From NCBI GenBank assembly GCA_902629935.1, contig CACOSU010000002.1, forward strand, positions 62,001-126,000: a DNA stretch of 64,000 nucleotides, written 5' to 3'. Position numbers and translations under genes: made by a program. A model generated the notes under the pieces. The model made no database searches and had not been told where the DNA came from. It saw only the letters and a list, made by a program, of their open reading frames with translations. The stretch comes from an uncultured Pelagibacteraceae bacterium. Its GTDB lineage: Bacteria; Pseudomonadota; Alphaproteobacteria; Pelagibacterales; Pelagibacteraceae. Below are positions 27,462 to 37,800 of the stretch, one piece after another (position 1 is the stretch's first letter; each line of letters opens with the position of its first letter).

Positions 27462-28169
27462 ATGCAAAAACAAACAATAGCGTTGATAGATGATGATAGA
27501 AATATTTTAACAAGTTTAAGTATCGCATTAGAAAAGGAAGGTTTTAAAATTCAAACTTATATCGATGGTGAAAGTGCATTAATCGGTTTAACCAGAATGC
27601 CACCTGACTTGGCAGTCATAGATATAAAGATGCCTAAGATGGATGGAGAAGAATTACTAAAAAAAATTCGAAAAAAAACTTCCTTACCAGTAATTTTTTT
27701 AACATCTAAAGATGATGAAATTGATGAGTTGCTAGGTCTAAAGCTAGGTGCAGATGATTTTGTAAAAAAATCAGGAGGTTTTTCTATAAAAGTTTTGATT
27801 GAAAGAATTAGAGTGCAGTTAAGAAAAAAAGATTCAAATAATATTCTAGAGGAAAATAAAAGCCTGATATCTCATGGAAGATTAAAATTAGATCCATCAC
27901 AACTCGAGTGTGAATGGAATGGAAAACAATTACCTGATAAATTGACAACTACAGAGTTTTTAATTGTGAAAGAATTGGCTAAACGACCTGGGATAATAAA
28001 AGAAAGAGCTCAGCTTATGGATATAGCTTATAGAGAAGATACCGATATCGAAGATAGAACTATTGATAGTCATGTAAAACGAATTAGAAAAAAATTTAAA
28101 AAAGTAGATCCTGATTTTTCAGCTATTGAAACTAGGTATGGTAGTGGATATAGATGGAATATTAGCTAA
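27462..28169 (+). CDS. chvI: OmpR-family response regulator, ChvI-like
   Basis: Response regulator of 235 aa with a receiver domain (IALIDDDRNI at the start, phosphoacceptor Asp54 in VIDIKMPKMDGEEL, conserved Lys in DDFVKKSGG) and a C-terminal winged helix (LTTTEFLIVKELAKRPGIIKERAQL, then RTIDSHVKRIRKKF). The close fit to ChvI of Rhizobiales and the following ChvG-like kinase suggest envelope or acid/osmotic sensing. The gene ends on the start codon of the kinase. Names for such pairs in SAR11 differ (EnvZ/OmpR-type in some annotations), so the symbol is by similarity. Confidence 0.85.
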   Translation: MQKQTIALIDDDRNILTSLSIALEKEGFKIQTYIDGESALIGLTRMPPDLAVIDIKMPKMDGEELLKKIRKKTSLPVIFLTSKDDEIDELLGLKLGADDFVKKSGGFSIKVLIERIRVQLRKKDSNNILEENKSLISHGRLKLDPSQLECEWNGKQLPDKLTTTEFLIVKELAKRPGIIKERAQLMDIAYREDTDIEDRTIDSHVKRIRKKFKKVDPDFSAIETRYGSGYRWNIS

Positions 28170-29707
28170 TGTTTAGTAAATATTTAAAAACTCTATCTAT
28201 TTTAAAAAAATTTTTATTTATTAACTTGGTAATTTTTACAATTATCGGGCTATTCACATTTATTTACTTGAATAATATTCAACCAAGTCTATTAAAAAAA
28301 AAATCTCAAAACCATACAGAAATTATCAATAACACTATTGATAATATTTTAAGACTGGATGTAAAATTTCAGTCTGATGATATTAGAAGATTTTTATTTT
28401 CCACTAGATTTATTTTTCAAAATCTAGATAGAGTAATATTTTTTGATGACCAACTTAACCTTATTGGAGACACAGATACATTAGATCTTGATCCAAGATC
28501 GTTCTCAACAAGACTTGATAAAATTGAATTTGAAAGTTTAAATGATGAGAAATTAGAAAAAAATATTGATGGAAAGAATATAAAAATTGATGAAAAAAAA
28601 CCTATTTCATTCAAAAACATATTAGACAATTATTCTAATTCTGAAAATTTAGGAGCTACTTATACATTCACTCAAGAAGATTTTAATCAATTTAAAGTGA
28701 CAACAATTAAGAATGTGACAAAGAATGAAATTAATCTCGGTTTTTTAGCTATTACAGAAAATGCTAATGAAATAAAGACAGCGATAGATGAGAGAAAAGC
28801 ATTTGTAATAAGAACAGCTATATCTGTGGGATTTGTAATATTAATTTTTTCTTTTGTGTTAAGTAGATATTTTATTAAACCAATACAAAATCTCGTCGGA
28901 TACACAATTCGTATTAAAGAAAAAAGTCAAGCCAAACCAGGTATTGAAAATCTCAAAAAAAGAAAAGACGAATTAGGACTTTTGTCTAATTCTTTAGAGG
29001 ATATGACAAATGAGCTTCAAAATAGAGTTACACATGCAGAAAACTTTTCGACAGATTTGGTTCATGAGATTAGAAATCCTTTAGCATCTTTAAAAAGTGC
29101 ATCAGAAATTTTACAAGACTCAAATGATAACGAACAAAGAAATAGATTACTAAATATACTTAGTCACGACGTACAAAGGATAGAAAGATTAATTACTGAT
29201 TATTCACAAATGTTAAAGGATGAAGTTGCTTTAAGTAAAGAAAAAATGAAAAAAATTAATGTTGAACCTATTATTCAATCTGTTGTTGATGATTATAATA
29301 ATATTCATCAAGTGAAAAAAGGAATAAAAATTGAATATAAAAATGATGGAAAAGATAAATATTTAATAAATGGTATAGAAAATAGAATTGAACAAATTAT
29401 TGCAAATTTATTAGATAATTCAATATCATTTAGTAAAAATGGTAGTAACGTTTTTGTTGACGTTTCTATCAATGAAAAAAAAATATCAATTAAAATTATT
29501 GATGAAGGTCAGGGATTTAAAGAAAAAGACACATCAAGAATATTTAAAAGATTTTATAGTAATAGACCTGAAAAATTTGGAGAACATTCGGGTTTAGGTT
29601 TAAATATAGTAAAAAATTTGGTTGAATTGCACGATGGTGAAATTGTAGCATCTAATCGTCTTGATAAAGATGGTGCAATGATAGAGATAAGATTTCCCAA
29701 TGTTTAA
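28169..29707 (+). CDS. chvG: Sensor histidine kinase, ChvG-like
   Basis: Membrane histidine kinase of 512 aa. A first membrane segment lies at about residues 14-33 and a second at about 213-233, with a periplasmic sensor region of some 180 residues between them. A HAMP domain follows (IKPIQNLVGYT), then the dimerisation helix with His299 in LVHEIRNPLASL, and the ATPase domain with N box (NLLDNSISFS), G1 (DEGQGF) and G2 (GLGLNIVKNLVELHDG). It is translationally coupled to the response regulator gene. The signal is unknown; ChvG-type sensors of Rhizobiales respond to acidity and envelope state. Confidence 0.87.
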   Translation: MFSKYLKTLSILKKFLFINLVIFTIIGLFTFIYLNNIQPSLLKKKSQNHTEIINNTIDNILRLDVKFQSDDIRRFLFSTRFIFQNLDRVIFFDDQLNLIGDTDTLDLDPRSFSTRLDKIEFESLNDEKLEKNIDGKNIKIDEKKPISFKNILDNYSNSENLGATYTFTQEDFNQFKVTTIKNVTKNEINLGFLAITENANEIKTAIDERKAFVIRTAISVGFVILIFSFVLSRYFIKPIQNLVGYTIRIKEKSQAKPGIENLKKRKDELGLLSNSLEDMTNELQNRVTHAENFSTDLVHEIRNPLASLKSASEILQDSNDNEQRNRLLNILSHDVQRIERLITDYSQMLKDEVALSKEKMKKINVEPIIQSVVDDYNNIHQVKKGIKIEYKNDGKDKYLINGIENRIEQIIANLLDNSISFSKNGSNVFVDVSINEKKISIKIIDEGQGFKEKDTSRIFKRFYSNRPEKFGEHSGLGLNIVKNLVELHDGEIVASNRLDKDGAMIEIRFPNV

Positions 29708-29714
29708 TCTATTG

Positions 29715-29742
29715 TTGATAAATAAAATCTTAGCTGTATAAA
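29715..29742 (+). promoter_or_regulatory. Promoter of ahcY (leaderless arrangement)
   Basis: TTGATA (29715-29720) and TATAAA (29737-29742) are separated by 16 bases. The ahcY ATG begins at 29749, six bases after the -10, so the transcript would start at or within a base or two of the start codon. No Shine-Dalgarno sequence is present before the ATG, which agrees with a leaderless mRNA. Confidence 0.6.
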
Positions 29743-29748
29743 GCTCCC

Positions 29749-31035
29749 ATGGAAGATTATAAAGTAAGAGACATATCCCAAGCAGATTTTGGTAGAAAAG
29801 AAATTTCAATAGCTGAAAGTGAAATGCCTGGTTTAATGGCTTTAAGAGAAGAGTATTCTAAAGAAAAACCATTAAAAGGTGCAAGAATTATAGGATGTCT
29901 CCATATGACAATTCAAACAGCTGTGCTGATTGAAACTTTAGTTGAATTAGGTGCTGAAGTTCGTTGGTCTTCTTGTAATATTTTTTCAACTCAAGATCAT
30001 GCAGCTGCTGCAATTGCGAAAGCCGGGATCCCTGTTTACGCCTGGAAAGGTGAAACTGAAGAAGAATATTTATGGTGTATTAAACAAACTATAGTTGGAA
30101 AACCAGACTGGAAACCCAACATGTTATTAGATGATGGTGGTGATTTAACAGCCATAATGCATAAAGAATACCAGAATTTAATGAAAGATGTTAAGGGTGT
30201 TTCTGAAGAGACTACCACTGGAATTAAAGCACTAAATAAAATGGAAAAAGATAAAGCGCTTTTAATCCCAGCAATAAATGTGAATGACTCTGTCACAAAA
30301 TCAAAATTTGATAATTTATATGGATGTAGAGAAAGTTTAGTAGACGGTATAAGAAGAGCTACTGATGTAATGATGTCTGGAAAAATTGCTATTGTTGCTG
30401 GTTTTGGTGACGTTGGAAAAGGAAGTGCTGCATCTTTAAGACAAAGTGGAGCTAGAGTTTTAGTAACAGAAGCAGATCCAATTTGTGCTCTTCAGGCTGC
30501 AATGGAAGGTTATGAAGTAGTATTGATGGAAGAGGCTATAAGTAGAGCGGATATTGTTGTAACAGCAACAGGTAATAAAGATATTGTTACTGCAGACCAT
30601 ATGAGAGACATGAAGGATAGAGCTATCTTATGTAATATTGGTCACTTTGATAATGAAATTCAAGTTGAAGCTCTTAAAAATTATAAGTGGACTGAAGTAA
30701 AACCCCAAGTTCATGAAATAGAGCTCCCTAGTGGTAAAAGAATTATTCTTTTAGCTGAGGGAAGATTAGTTAATCTTGGTTGTGCAACTGGACACCCGAG
30801 TTTTGTAATGAGTGCATCTTTTACTAATCAAGTTATTGCTCAAATAGAACTTTGGCATAATCATAAAAATTATGAAAATAAAGTTTACGTTCTTCCAAAA
30901 CATTTAGATGAAAAAGTAGCAACTTTGCATCTTAAAAAGGTAGGGGCAAAACTAACGAAGTTATCAAAAGAACAAGCAGACTATATAAGTGTTGGAACAG
31001 CAGGTCCTTTCAAACCAGATGCCTATCGCTATTAA
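29749..31035 (+). CDS. ahcY: Adenosylhomocysteinase
   Basis: S-adenosylhomocysteine hydrolase, which splits SAH to adenosine and homocysteine and so keeps methyltransferases running. The substrate part shows [21 protein letters not shown] and [15 protein letters not shown]; the NAD-binding motif GFGDVGKG is at about residues 218-225; the C-terminus ends KPDAYRY, the conserved tail that reaches into the neighbouring subunit. At 428 aa it is the short form without the roughly 40-residue insertion common in many bacteria. It is followed by tsaE, which begins inside its last codons. Confidence 0.97.
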   Translation: MEDYKVRDISQADFGRKEISIAESEMPGLMALREEYSKEKPLKGARIIGCLHMTIQTAVLIETLVELGAEVRWSSCNIFSTQDHAAAAIAKAGIPVYAWKGETEEEYLWCIKQTIVGKPDWKPNMLLDDGGDLTAIMHKEYQNLMKDVKGVSEETTTGIKALNKMEKDKALLIPAINVNDSVTKSKFDNLYGCRESLVDGIRRATDVMMSGKIAIVAGFGDVGKGSAASLRQSGARVLVTEADPICALQAAMEGYEVVLMEEAISRADIVVTATGNKDIVTADHMRDMKDRAILCNIGHFDNEIQVEALKNYKWTEVKPQVHEIELPSGKRIILLAEGRLVNLGCATGHPSFVMSASFTNQVIAQIELWHNHKNYENKVYVLPKHLDEKVATLHLKKVGAKLTKLSKEQADYISVGTAGPFKPDAYRY

Positions 31036-31468
31036 AGATAGCAAAATTGATATCACTTCAGAGAAGCACACTAAAGAATTAGCTAAAAAATTTACAAAAT
31101 ATCTTAAAGGTGGTGAGTTTATTTTTTTACATGGAGAAATGGGTGTTGGTAAAACTACATTTGTCAAATATTTTGTAAATGAGTTTCAATCATTGCATAA
31201 TTTACCTCAGACCGAAATTACAAGCCCTACTTTTAGTTTATTAAATGAATATCAACTGAAGGATATTAGAATAAAACATTATGATTTGTTTAGAATTAAA
31301 AGGAAAGAAGATATCAAAAATTTAGATATTTTTGAAAAAGATAATAAACTAATAACCCTTATTGAATGGCCAAAATTACTAACTGATACACAGAATATAA
31401 AATCTATAGATTTAACATTTCGTTATTTAAATAATTTAAATGATAGAAGTGTGAACATAAAAGTTTAA
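31019..31468 (+). CDS. tsaE: tRNA threonylcarbamoyladenosine synthesis ATPase TsaE
   Basis: P-loop ATPase of the t6A37 tRNA modification complex (with TsaB, TsaD, TsaC). Walker A is [13 protein letters not shown], and [18 protein letters not shown] and LIEWP are family patterns. The start is taken as the ATG at 31019 (MPIAIKDS), which overlaps ahcY by 17 bases; a longer frame would run far into ahcY without matching the family. It precedes amgK and murU, an order widely seen in Alpha- and Gammaproteobacteria. Confidence 0.93.
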   Translation: MPIAIKDSKIDITSEKHTKELAKKFTKYLKGGEFIFLHGEMGVGKTTFVKYFVNEFQSLHNLPQTEITSPTFSLLNEYQLKDIRIKHYDLFRIKRKEDIKNLDIFEKDNKLITLIEWPKLLTDTQNIKSIDLTFRYLNNLNDRSVNIKV

Positions 31469-31484
31469 ACTAGCGCTTATTTTG

Positions 31485-32429
31485 ATGAAAAGTCTAGCAA
31501 AATTAAAACAAATAAAAGGTGATGCTTCATTTAGAAAGTTTTATAGAAATCGAGAAAATAATTCAATTTTAGTATTTTCTAAGAGAGAGAAGTTTAAAAA
31601 TCTATTAATTTATGATGCTATTAATAAAATTTTAATTAAAAACAAAATTTTAGCACCAAATCTATTAAGCGAAAATTACTTAAACAATTATATGGAAATA
31701 CAAGACTTTGGAGATCAAACTTTATTTGAATTTTTAAAAAATAAAAGGAACAACAAATTCATTACCTTTAAGAAGATTGTAAAAATCTTAAATAAAATAC
31801 AATTAATAAAAAATAAAAAAATAAAAAATTTTAAAAATAAATTTTATAAAGTTAAAGAATATAAAAACAAAATTTTACTTGATGAAACTACACTTTTCTG
31901 TGAATGGTATGCACCAAAGATGTTACCTAAAATACAAATGATTAAATTTAATAAGAAGTTTAAATTTGAGGTAAAAAATTTATTATCAAAATTAAATTAT
32001 AAAAATGATACATTTGTTCATAGAGATTTTCATGTTTCAAACTTAATGTATTATAATAAAAAAATCGCAGTAATTGACAGTCAAGATGCATTAATAGGTA
32101 ATAGAGCTTACGACTTGGCATCTTTGATTGATGATGTAAGATTAAAAACATCAAATAAATTAAAAGAAAAAGTATTTAAGTATTACATCAAAACAAATAA
32201 AAATATTCAGTTGGAAAGATTTAAAACAGATTTTGAAATACTATCAATTTTAAGGAATTTAAAAATAATTGGAATATTTATGCGTTTGGCTTTGAGGGAT
32301 AATAAGAAAAAATATCTTAAATTGATACCTTATGCTTGGGAAATGATTGATCACAGAATTAAAAAACAGATTGAATTTAAAGATTTGATGTTACTATTGA
32401 AAAATAATTTTCCTAAATTTATAAGGTAG
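31485..32429 (+). CDS. amgK: Aminoglycoside phosphotransferase-fold sugar kinase, probably AmgK
   Basis: Kinase of the APH/choline kinase fold (COG3178). The catalytic loop FVHRDFHVSNLMY near residue 180 and the metal-binding VIDSQDALIGNRAYDLASL are diagnostic; SQDAL is the pattern of the AmgK group, which phosphorylates N-acetylmuramate at C1 during peptidoglycan recycling. The gene lies between tsaE and murU, exactly the context of AmgK. The ATG at 31485 is used rather than the adjacent TTG. The substrate is inferred from fold plus neighbour. Confidence 0.86.
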   Translation: MKSLAKLKQIKGDASFRKFYRNRENNSILVFSKREKFKNLLIYDAINKILIKNKILAPNLLSENYLNNYMEIQDFGDQTLFEFLKNKRNNKFITFKKIVKILNKIQLIKNKKIKNFKNKFYKVKEYKNKILLDETTLFCEWYAPKMLPKIQMIKFNKKFKFEVKNLLSKLNYKNDTFVHRDFHVSNLMYYNKKIAVIDSQDALIGNRAYDLASLIDDVRLKTSNKLKEKVFKYYIKTNKNIQLERFKTDFEILSILRNLKIIGIFMRLALRDNKKKYLKLIPYAWEMIDHRIKKQIEFKDLMLLLKNNFPKFIR

Positions 32430-32433
32430 AGTT

Positions 32434-33123
32434 GTGAAAATAAACACAGCTTTAATTTTATGTGCAGGTTTTGGTAAAAGATTAAATCCAATTACTTTAA
32501 ATATCCCTAAGCCCTTATTAGAAATTAAAAATCAAAGTATGTTGGAAAGATGTATAAATTTAATTAAAAAATTAGGTATTCAAAACATTGTAATAAATAC
32601 TTTTTATTTGAAGGATCAATTTTCTGAATTTTTAGATAATAAAAATTTAAGTTTAAATCTCAAAATAATTGAGGATGGTGACCGTATTTTAGATACGGGA
32701 GGAGGAATTCAAAACATGATTAAAGACTCTAATGAAAACGATTTTTTAATTTTTAATCCAGATACAATTTGGAGTAATAATTATATAGATGAGATATTAA
32801 AAATGGAAGAAATGTACTTCTCTAAAAAAATAGAAAACATTCTTCTTCTAGTAAATAAAAAATTAAGTTTTGATAAAAAGCTAAAAGGAGATTTCAATTT
32901 AAAAAATAATTTAATTAACAAAGATATTGAAAAAGAATTTATTTACATTGGATGTCAAATAATTAGTAAAAAATTATTTATTAGGGATAAAATAGAAAAT
33001 TATTCAATTTTTGAAATTTGGAATAAATTATTAGATCAAAAAAAGTTGTACGGATATGAAAGTCAAAATGACTTTTATCATTTAACAGATCTGGATATTT
33101 TTAAAAAACTAAAAGATCTTTAG
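32434..33123 (+). CDS. murU: N-acetylmuramate alpha-1-phosphate uridylyltransferase
   Basis: Nucleotidyltransferase of 229 aa. The signature LILCAGFGKRLNPITLNIPKPLLEI (core AGFGKRLNP and PKPLL) at residues 8-31 binds the nucleotide, and ILDTGGGI and FNPDTIW follow the sugar-nucleotide pyrophosphorylase pattern. With AmgK it would make UDP-MurNAc from recycled MurNAc, bypassing de novo GlcNAc-based synthesis. It starts with GTG four bases after amgK. Its 3' end overlaps the convergent gpmA by 23 bases. Confidence 0.87.
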   Translation: MKINTALILCAGFGKRLNPITLNIPKPLLEIKNQSMLERCINLIKKLGIQNIVINTFYLKDQFSEFLDNKNLSLNLKIIEDGDRILDTGGGIQNMIKDSNENDFLIFNPDTIWSNNYIDEILKMEEMYFSKKIENILLLVNKKLSFDKKLKGDFNLKNNLINKDIEKEFIYIGCQIISKKLFIRDKIENYSIFEIWNKLLDQKKLYGYESQNDFYHLTDLDIFKKLKDL

Positions 33124-33808
33124 CTCTCTCTTGATCAAGATATTTGCATTTACAAATTTTGCTATTCTTAAATTCAATTAAAAGTGGGTTTCCTGTAGGT
33201 ATCTCAAGTTTAGAAATTTCATTGTCATTTAAATTAAATAGATGTTTACAAAGAGCTCTTATAGAATTTCCGTGAGCAGAAATAAGAATATTTTCATTTG
33301 TTTTTTTTGCTATATCTCTGTTATAAAAATTTATCACTCTTTCATATGTATCTTTAAGTGATTCTGTATCAGGAATTTTTTCTAAAGGAATTTCTTTGTA
33401 TGTTTCGATATTAAGTGGGTGATATGGATTGCTTTTATCCAAAGGGTCAGGTCTAAGATCCCAAGAACGTCTAAATTTATGAACTTTATCTTCCCCAAGT
33501 TTTTTTTTCATTTCATCTTTATTTAATCCAGTAAGAGCACCATAGTGTCTTTCATTTAATTCCCATGCACTCTTTACTTCTTTAAAATCTTGTAGTTCTT
33601 CCTGTATAATTTTTAAGGTATTCTTAGCTCTTAATTGAAAAGATGAATAATAGAAATTAAGTACAATTTTTTCTTGTTTTATTAGTTGGCCCGCTTTTTT
33701 TGCCTCTGATTTTCCATTTTCTGTTAAATTTACATCTACCCATCCGGTGAATTTTTTTTCTAGATTCCACACACTTTGGCCATGTCTTACTAAAATCAAA
33801 TAACTCAT
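33101..33808 (-). CDS. gpmA: 2,3-bisphosphoglycerate-dependent phosphoglycerate mutase
   Basis: dPGM that interconverts 3- and 2-phosphoglycerate in glycolysis and gluconeogenesis. The phosphohistidine motif LVRHGQSVWN is at residues 5-14, FTGWVDVNLTENG follows, and ERHYGALTGLNKDE and SAHGNSIRAL carry the other catalytic residues. The 235-aa length is near the usual 230-250. It is the only glycolytic gene in the window and overlaps the murU end. Confidence 0.95.
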   Translation of the reverse strand: MSYLILVRHGQSVWNLEKKFTGWVDVNLTENGKSEAKKAGQLIKQEKIVLNFYYSSFQLRAKNTLKIIQEELQDFKEVKSAWELNERHYGALTGLNKDEMKKKLGEDKVHKFRRSWDLRPDPLDKSNPYHPLNIETYKEIPLEKIPDTESLKDTYERVINFYNRDIAKKTNENILISAHGNSIRALCKHLFNLNDNEISKLEIPTGNPLLIEFKNSKICKCKYLDQERAKDLLVF

Positions 33809-33852
33809 TTGTTTATCTTTTAGAACAATTTGATAAATAAAACTATATTTTA

Positions 33853-34248
33853 ATGATTAATTTTTTTTCAAAAAATAAGTTTATTTTTTATTTATCTAAT
33901 TTGATTTTGATTTTTTTATATTTATTTCCAGGTAGTGTACTAGGGTGGTTTTTATATAAAGATCTAAGTTTGCAGCCACAAATTACACCAGATTTTATAG
34001 TTTCAACCAATCATTTTTACGCATTTTTAATTATCTCAATTATTGGATTATTAACTTTTAATTTATCAAACCAATTTATTTATATTAGCTTTTATTTAAC
34101 TTTCTTATCTTTAGCACTTGAAATAATACATTATTTTATCCCCGAGAGAAGTTTTGAATTTTCAGATTTATTTGGAAATTTATTAGGTGTATTTATTGTA
34201 TTAGTTTTATTCTACTTTTTTAAAAAAAATGAAAATTCAAAAACTTAA
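33853..34248 (+). CDS. VanZ-like membrane protein
   Basis: Small membrane protein of 131 aa with about four hydrophobic segments (near residues 10-30, 53-70, 72-92 and 112-127). The pattern DKINHF-like STNHFYAFLI followed by LEIIHYFIPERSFEFSDLFGNLLGV (core ERSFEFSDLFGN) is typical of the VanZ/YabP-like families, whose members are often near cell wall genes. Function is not established. It overlaps the next gene by 20 bases. Confidence 0.65.
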   Translation: MINFFSKNKFIFYLSNLILIFLYLFPGSVLGWFLYKDLSLQPQITPDFIVSTNHFYAFLIISIIGLLTFNLSNQFIYISFYLTFLSLALEIIHYFIPERSFEFSDLFGNLLGVFIVLVLFYFFKKNENSKT

Positions 34249-34828
34249 TTTGTTATTAGTAATAATATTATTTATTTCTGCTTGTTCATCAGTTCCAAAA
34301 AATACAGCAAGCAGTTGTTCGATATTTAAAGAAAAATATCTTTGGTATAAACACGCAAAAAAGTCTGAAAAAAAATGGGGTACACCAGTTTATTTGCAGC
34401 TTGCAATTATTAAAATGGAATCCAGCTTTGATTGGTTAGCAAAACCACCAAGACAAAAGCTTTTTAAGGTTATTCCATATAAAAGACCGTCAAGTTCTTT
34501 TGGTTATTCTCAAGCTGTAAAAGGTACCTGGAAACAATACAAAAATGAAACTGGGAATAAATATGCAGTGAGATCAAGATTTAAAGATAGTGTTGACTTT
34601 ATAGGGTGGTATATAAATAAAACTGAAAAAATTTTAAAAATTTCTAAACAAGATGCTTTCAAGCAGTATATTGCTTATCACGAAGGTTGGGGAAATTATA
34701 AGAATTATAAAAATAACAAAAAAGTAATTAATCTTGCAAAACGTGTGGAAAAACAATCAAATATTTATAAAAAACAATTATTGGATTGTAAAAATTCGTT
34801 ATCAACATCAAAATATATTATTTTTTAA
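34229..34828 (+). CDS. Lytic transglycosylase-like lipoprotein (SLT domain)
   Basis: Lipoprotein of 199 aa: a hydrophobic signal ends in a lipobox (FISAC, Cys19 or so). An SLT-like domain follows, with the catalytic glutamate in IIKMESSFDWLAKP near residue 68, the SSFGYSQAVKGTWKQY segment and YIAYHEGWGNY. It should cleave glycan strands to 1,6-anhydroMurNAc ends, feeding the AmpG/AmgK/MurU recycling route coded nearby. It sits downstream of murU (across gpmA) and overlaps the VanZ-like gene. Confidence 0.84.
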   Translation: MKIQKLNLLLVIILFISACSSVPKNTASSCSIFKEKYLWYKHAKKSEKKWGTPVYLQLAIIKMESSFDWLAKPPRQKLFKVIPYKRPSSSFGYSQAVKGTWKQYKNETGNKYAVRSRFKDSVDFIGWYINKTEKILKISKQDAFKQYIAYHEGWGNYKNYKNNKKVINLAKRVEKQSNIYKKQLLDCKNSLSTSKYIIF

Positions 34829-37800
34829 TTAAGCTGTTTTTTTAATTCAATATCAACTGCATCAATACGCTTAGTATTTTTTGCAAGAGCTAAATACATT
34901 GTTGGAGTTACATATAAAGTAAAGAAGGTTGAAATAATCATTCCTCCTAAAATTGTAGAACCCACAGCTAATCTAGAGCCTTCACCTGCACCAGGGCCAA
35001 TATTTCCAATAACTAATGGAAGCATTGCTATCATAGTGCTCAATGAAGTCATAATGATTGGTCTAATTCTTAATTGGCAAGCTTTTATTATAGCGTCTTG
35101 GATTTTAACACCAGTAGTTCTTATCTGGTTTGTATAGTCTACAATTAAGATACTATTCTTTGTGGATATACCAATAAGTATTATTAAAGCGATTTGAGAG
35201 AAAATATTTACTGAACTATTTAAAAATAGAATAAATACTAAGCCACCAAATACAGCTAATGGAACAGTTAAAATAATAATAAAAGGATGAACAAAAGAGT
35301 TAAATGTTGCTGCCATTACTAAATAGGCAGTTAACAAAGCAAGAGCAAAAATTAAGTATATTTCATTTGTTGTTTCTTTTAACTCTTCAGATTTTCCTTT
35401 CCAAGTGACTTGATTTTGAGGAGCAACTTTAATCATTATATCTTCCAAGTATTTTATTGCCTCTGTTAGGGTATAATCTTCTGCTAGCGCAGCAGAAATT
35501 GTAACAGCTCTTTGACGGTTATATCTAGGTAGTGCTTCTGCTGTGCCTTTTTCTTTAAACTCAACTAAACTTGCAACAGATACAAGTTTACCTGTTGTTT
35601 CAGATCTAACAAAAATTTTTGATAATCCATCTTTATCTCTTCTGTCTGCCAAATATTGTTGTAAGATAATAGGGTATTCTCTTCCTTCTTTACTAAAAGT
35701 TGTTACTTTTTTTCCTCCATATAGAGTTTCTAAAGTTCTACCTATATTTTCTGTAGAGACACCCAGATCATTTGCTCTATTTTTGTTTGTGATTAATTTA
35801 ACTTCAGGTTTATTTTTCGTAAAGTCACTTTCAACTCGGAACATGTTTCTATTTTTTCTCAACTCTCTTAAAACATTGTTTTGAATTTCCTCTAATTCTT
35901 CGTAATTAGATCCATATATAACCATTTGGACTGGTTTGTTATAACTAGATACTCTTATTGATTGAGGTGAAATTGGAAAAGCAAAAGTCTCAGGCACTGA
36001 TACTACCTGTCCAATTGCCTCCCTTAATATTGTTTGACTGTCTTTTTCCCTATTTTTCCATTCATCTAATAATGCAATTATAATAAATGTATTATAAGTT
36101 GTTGCTGATTTACCAAAACCTGGAACTCTCATTATAAGTCTTTCGTAAGGACTGTTTTCAGCTTGTAACAATTTTAAAATTCTACCTTCAATTATTTGTG
36201 CTTTTTCTTGGGTGTACTCAAATGAACTCCCTTCATCCGTTGATCCTATGATTAAGTAAGCACCCCTGTCTTCCATTGGTAATAATTCTTTTTTTGAAAA
36301 ACTAAAAAGGTATCCAGATACAGCAATGATAAATATAATAAATATTGTTATAGTCTTTTGTTTATTGATCCAATAACCGAGAGAACTTATATAAAATTTA
36401 GTAAAAGATTTAAATCCATTGTTAAATTTTTTAACAAAAAAATTAATTTTTTCTTTTTTATTTAAAAATTTGCTCCCAAGCATTGGTGAAAGAGTTAATG
36501 CAACAAAAGATGAGACGACTATAGAGAAAGACAGTGCGATAGCTGTTTCTTTAAATAACGTTCCTGAGATACCTTTTATGAAAATTAAAGGTAAGAAAAC
36601 AGCAATTAGAATTAAAGTAGTTGCAATAATTGCAAAGGTAATTTGTTTTGAACCCTTGTAAGCTGCAACTAATGGAGTTTCTCCATTTTCAATTCTAGTA
36701 TAAATTGCGTCTGTCATAATCACTGAGTCATCAGTTATTATTCCGATTGCAAGAATGAAACTTAGTAGAACAAATATATTAATTGATAAATCAAATATAT
36801 ATAGTCCAAGAAATGATCCTATAATACTGACGGGCAAAGCCACAGCAGGTACTATCACTGCCTTAAGATTTCCGAGGAAAAGGTATATAATCAAAACAAC
36901 TAAAATAAATGCAATAACTAAACTTTTATACACTTCCTCAATTGCAGCCCCAATATAAGTTGCTCTGTTAAATGCTATTTCTAATTTCAATCCATCTGGT
37001 AAAGATCTATTGAGTTCTTTTATTTTAACTTTAATCTGTTTAGATAATTCTACTGTTGAGGCTCCACTTTTAGCGTAGATACCAATTCCAACAGTCTTTA
37101 GATTAACTGCATTTTTCCTTTGTGCAGTAAATAAAGTTTTTTCTGAAACAGGACCGAATTCAACATTTGCAACATCAGACAGAATTATTACTTTTTCTTT
37201 ATTTTTTCTAAGAGGCAGCTGTTTTATTGTATTTATGTTAGTGTAGGATTTATCTATATTTAGAGTTAAATCTTTATTATTAGCCTCTAATGTACCTGCT
37301 GGAAGATTAATATTTTCATTTCGTAGAGCTCTTTCAACCTCTTGGATGGTAAGATCATTAGCTGCTAACTTGATAGGATCTATCCAAACTCTGACGCTAA
37401 GTTCTCTCAGTCCACCAACTAAAATCCTACCAACATTTGGAACACTCGAAAATGCATCGATTAAATATCTTTCAGCATAATCTCCAAGATCTAGATCACT
37501 CCATGTTGGGGAGGAAAGACCTACCCACATAGTAGTTGTAAAACCTGCAGCTTGTTTTAAAATTTGTGGTGCATTTGCCTCACCTGGTAGATTGTCAACA
37601 ACACGCGCCACTCTTTCTCTAATGTCATTAGCAGCATCATCTAAATCTATATCTGTATTAAATTGTATATCAATTCTACTTGTTCCATTTAAAGAATTTG
37701 AGTCAATATTTTTAATTCCTTCTGCGCCTCCAATAACATCTTCAAGTTTTTGAGTTATTTCTTCATCAATTATCTCTGCTGAAGCAGATTTGTAATCTGT

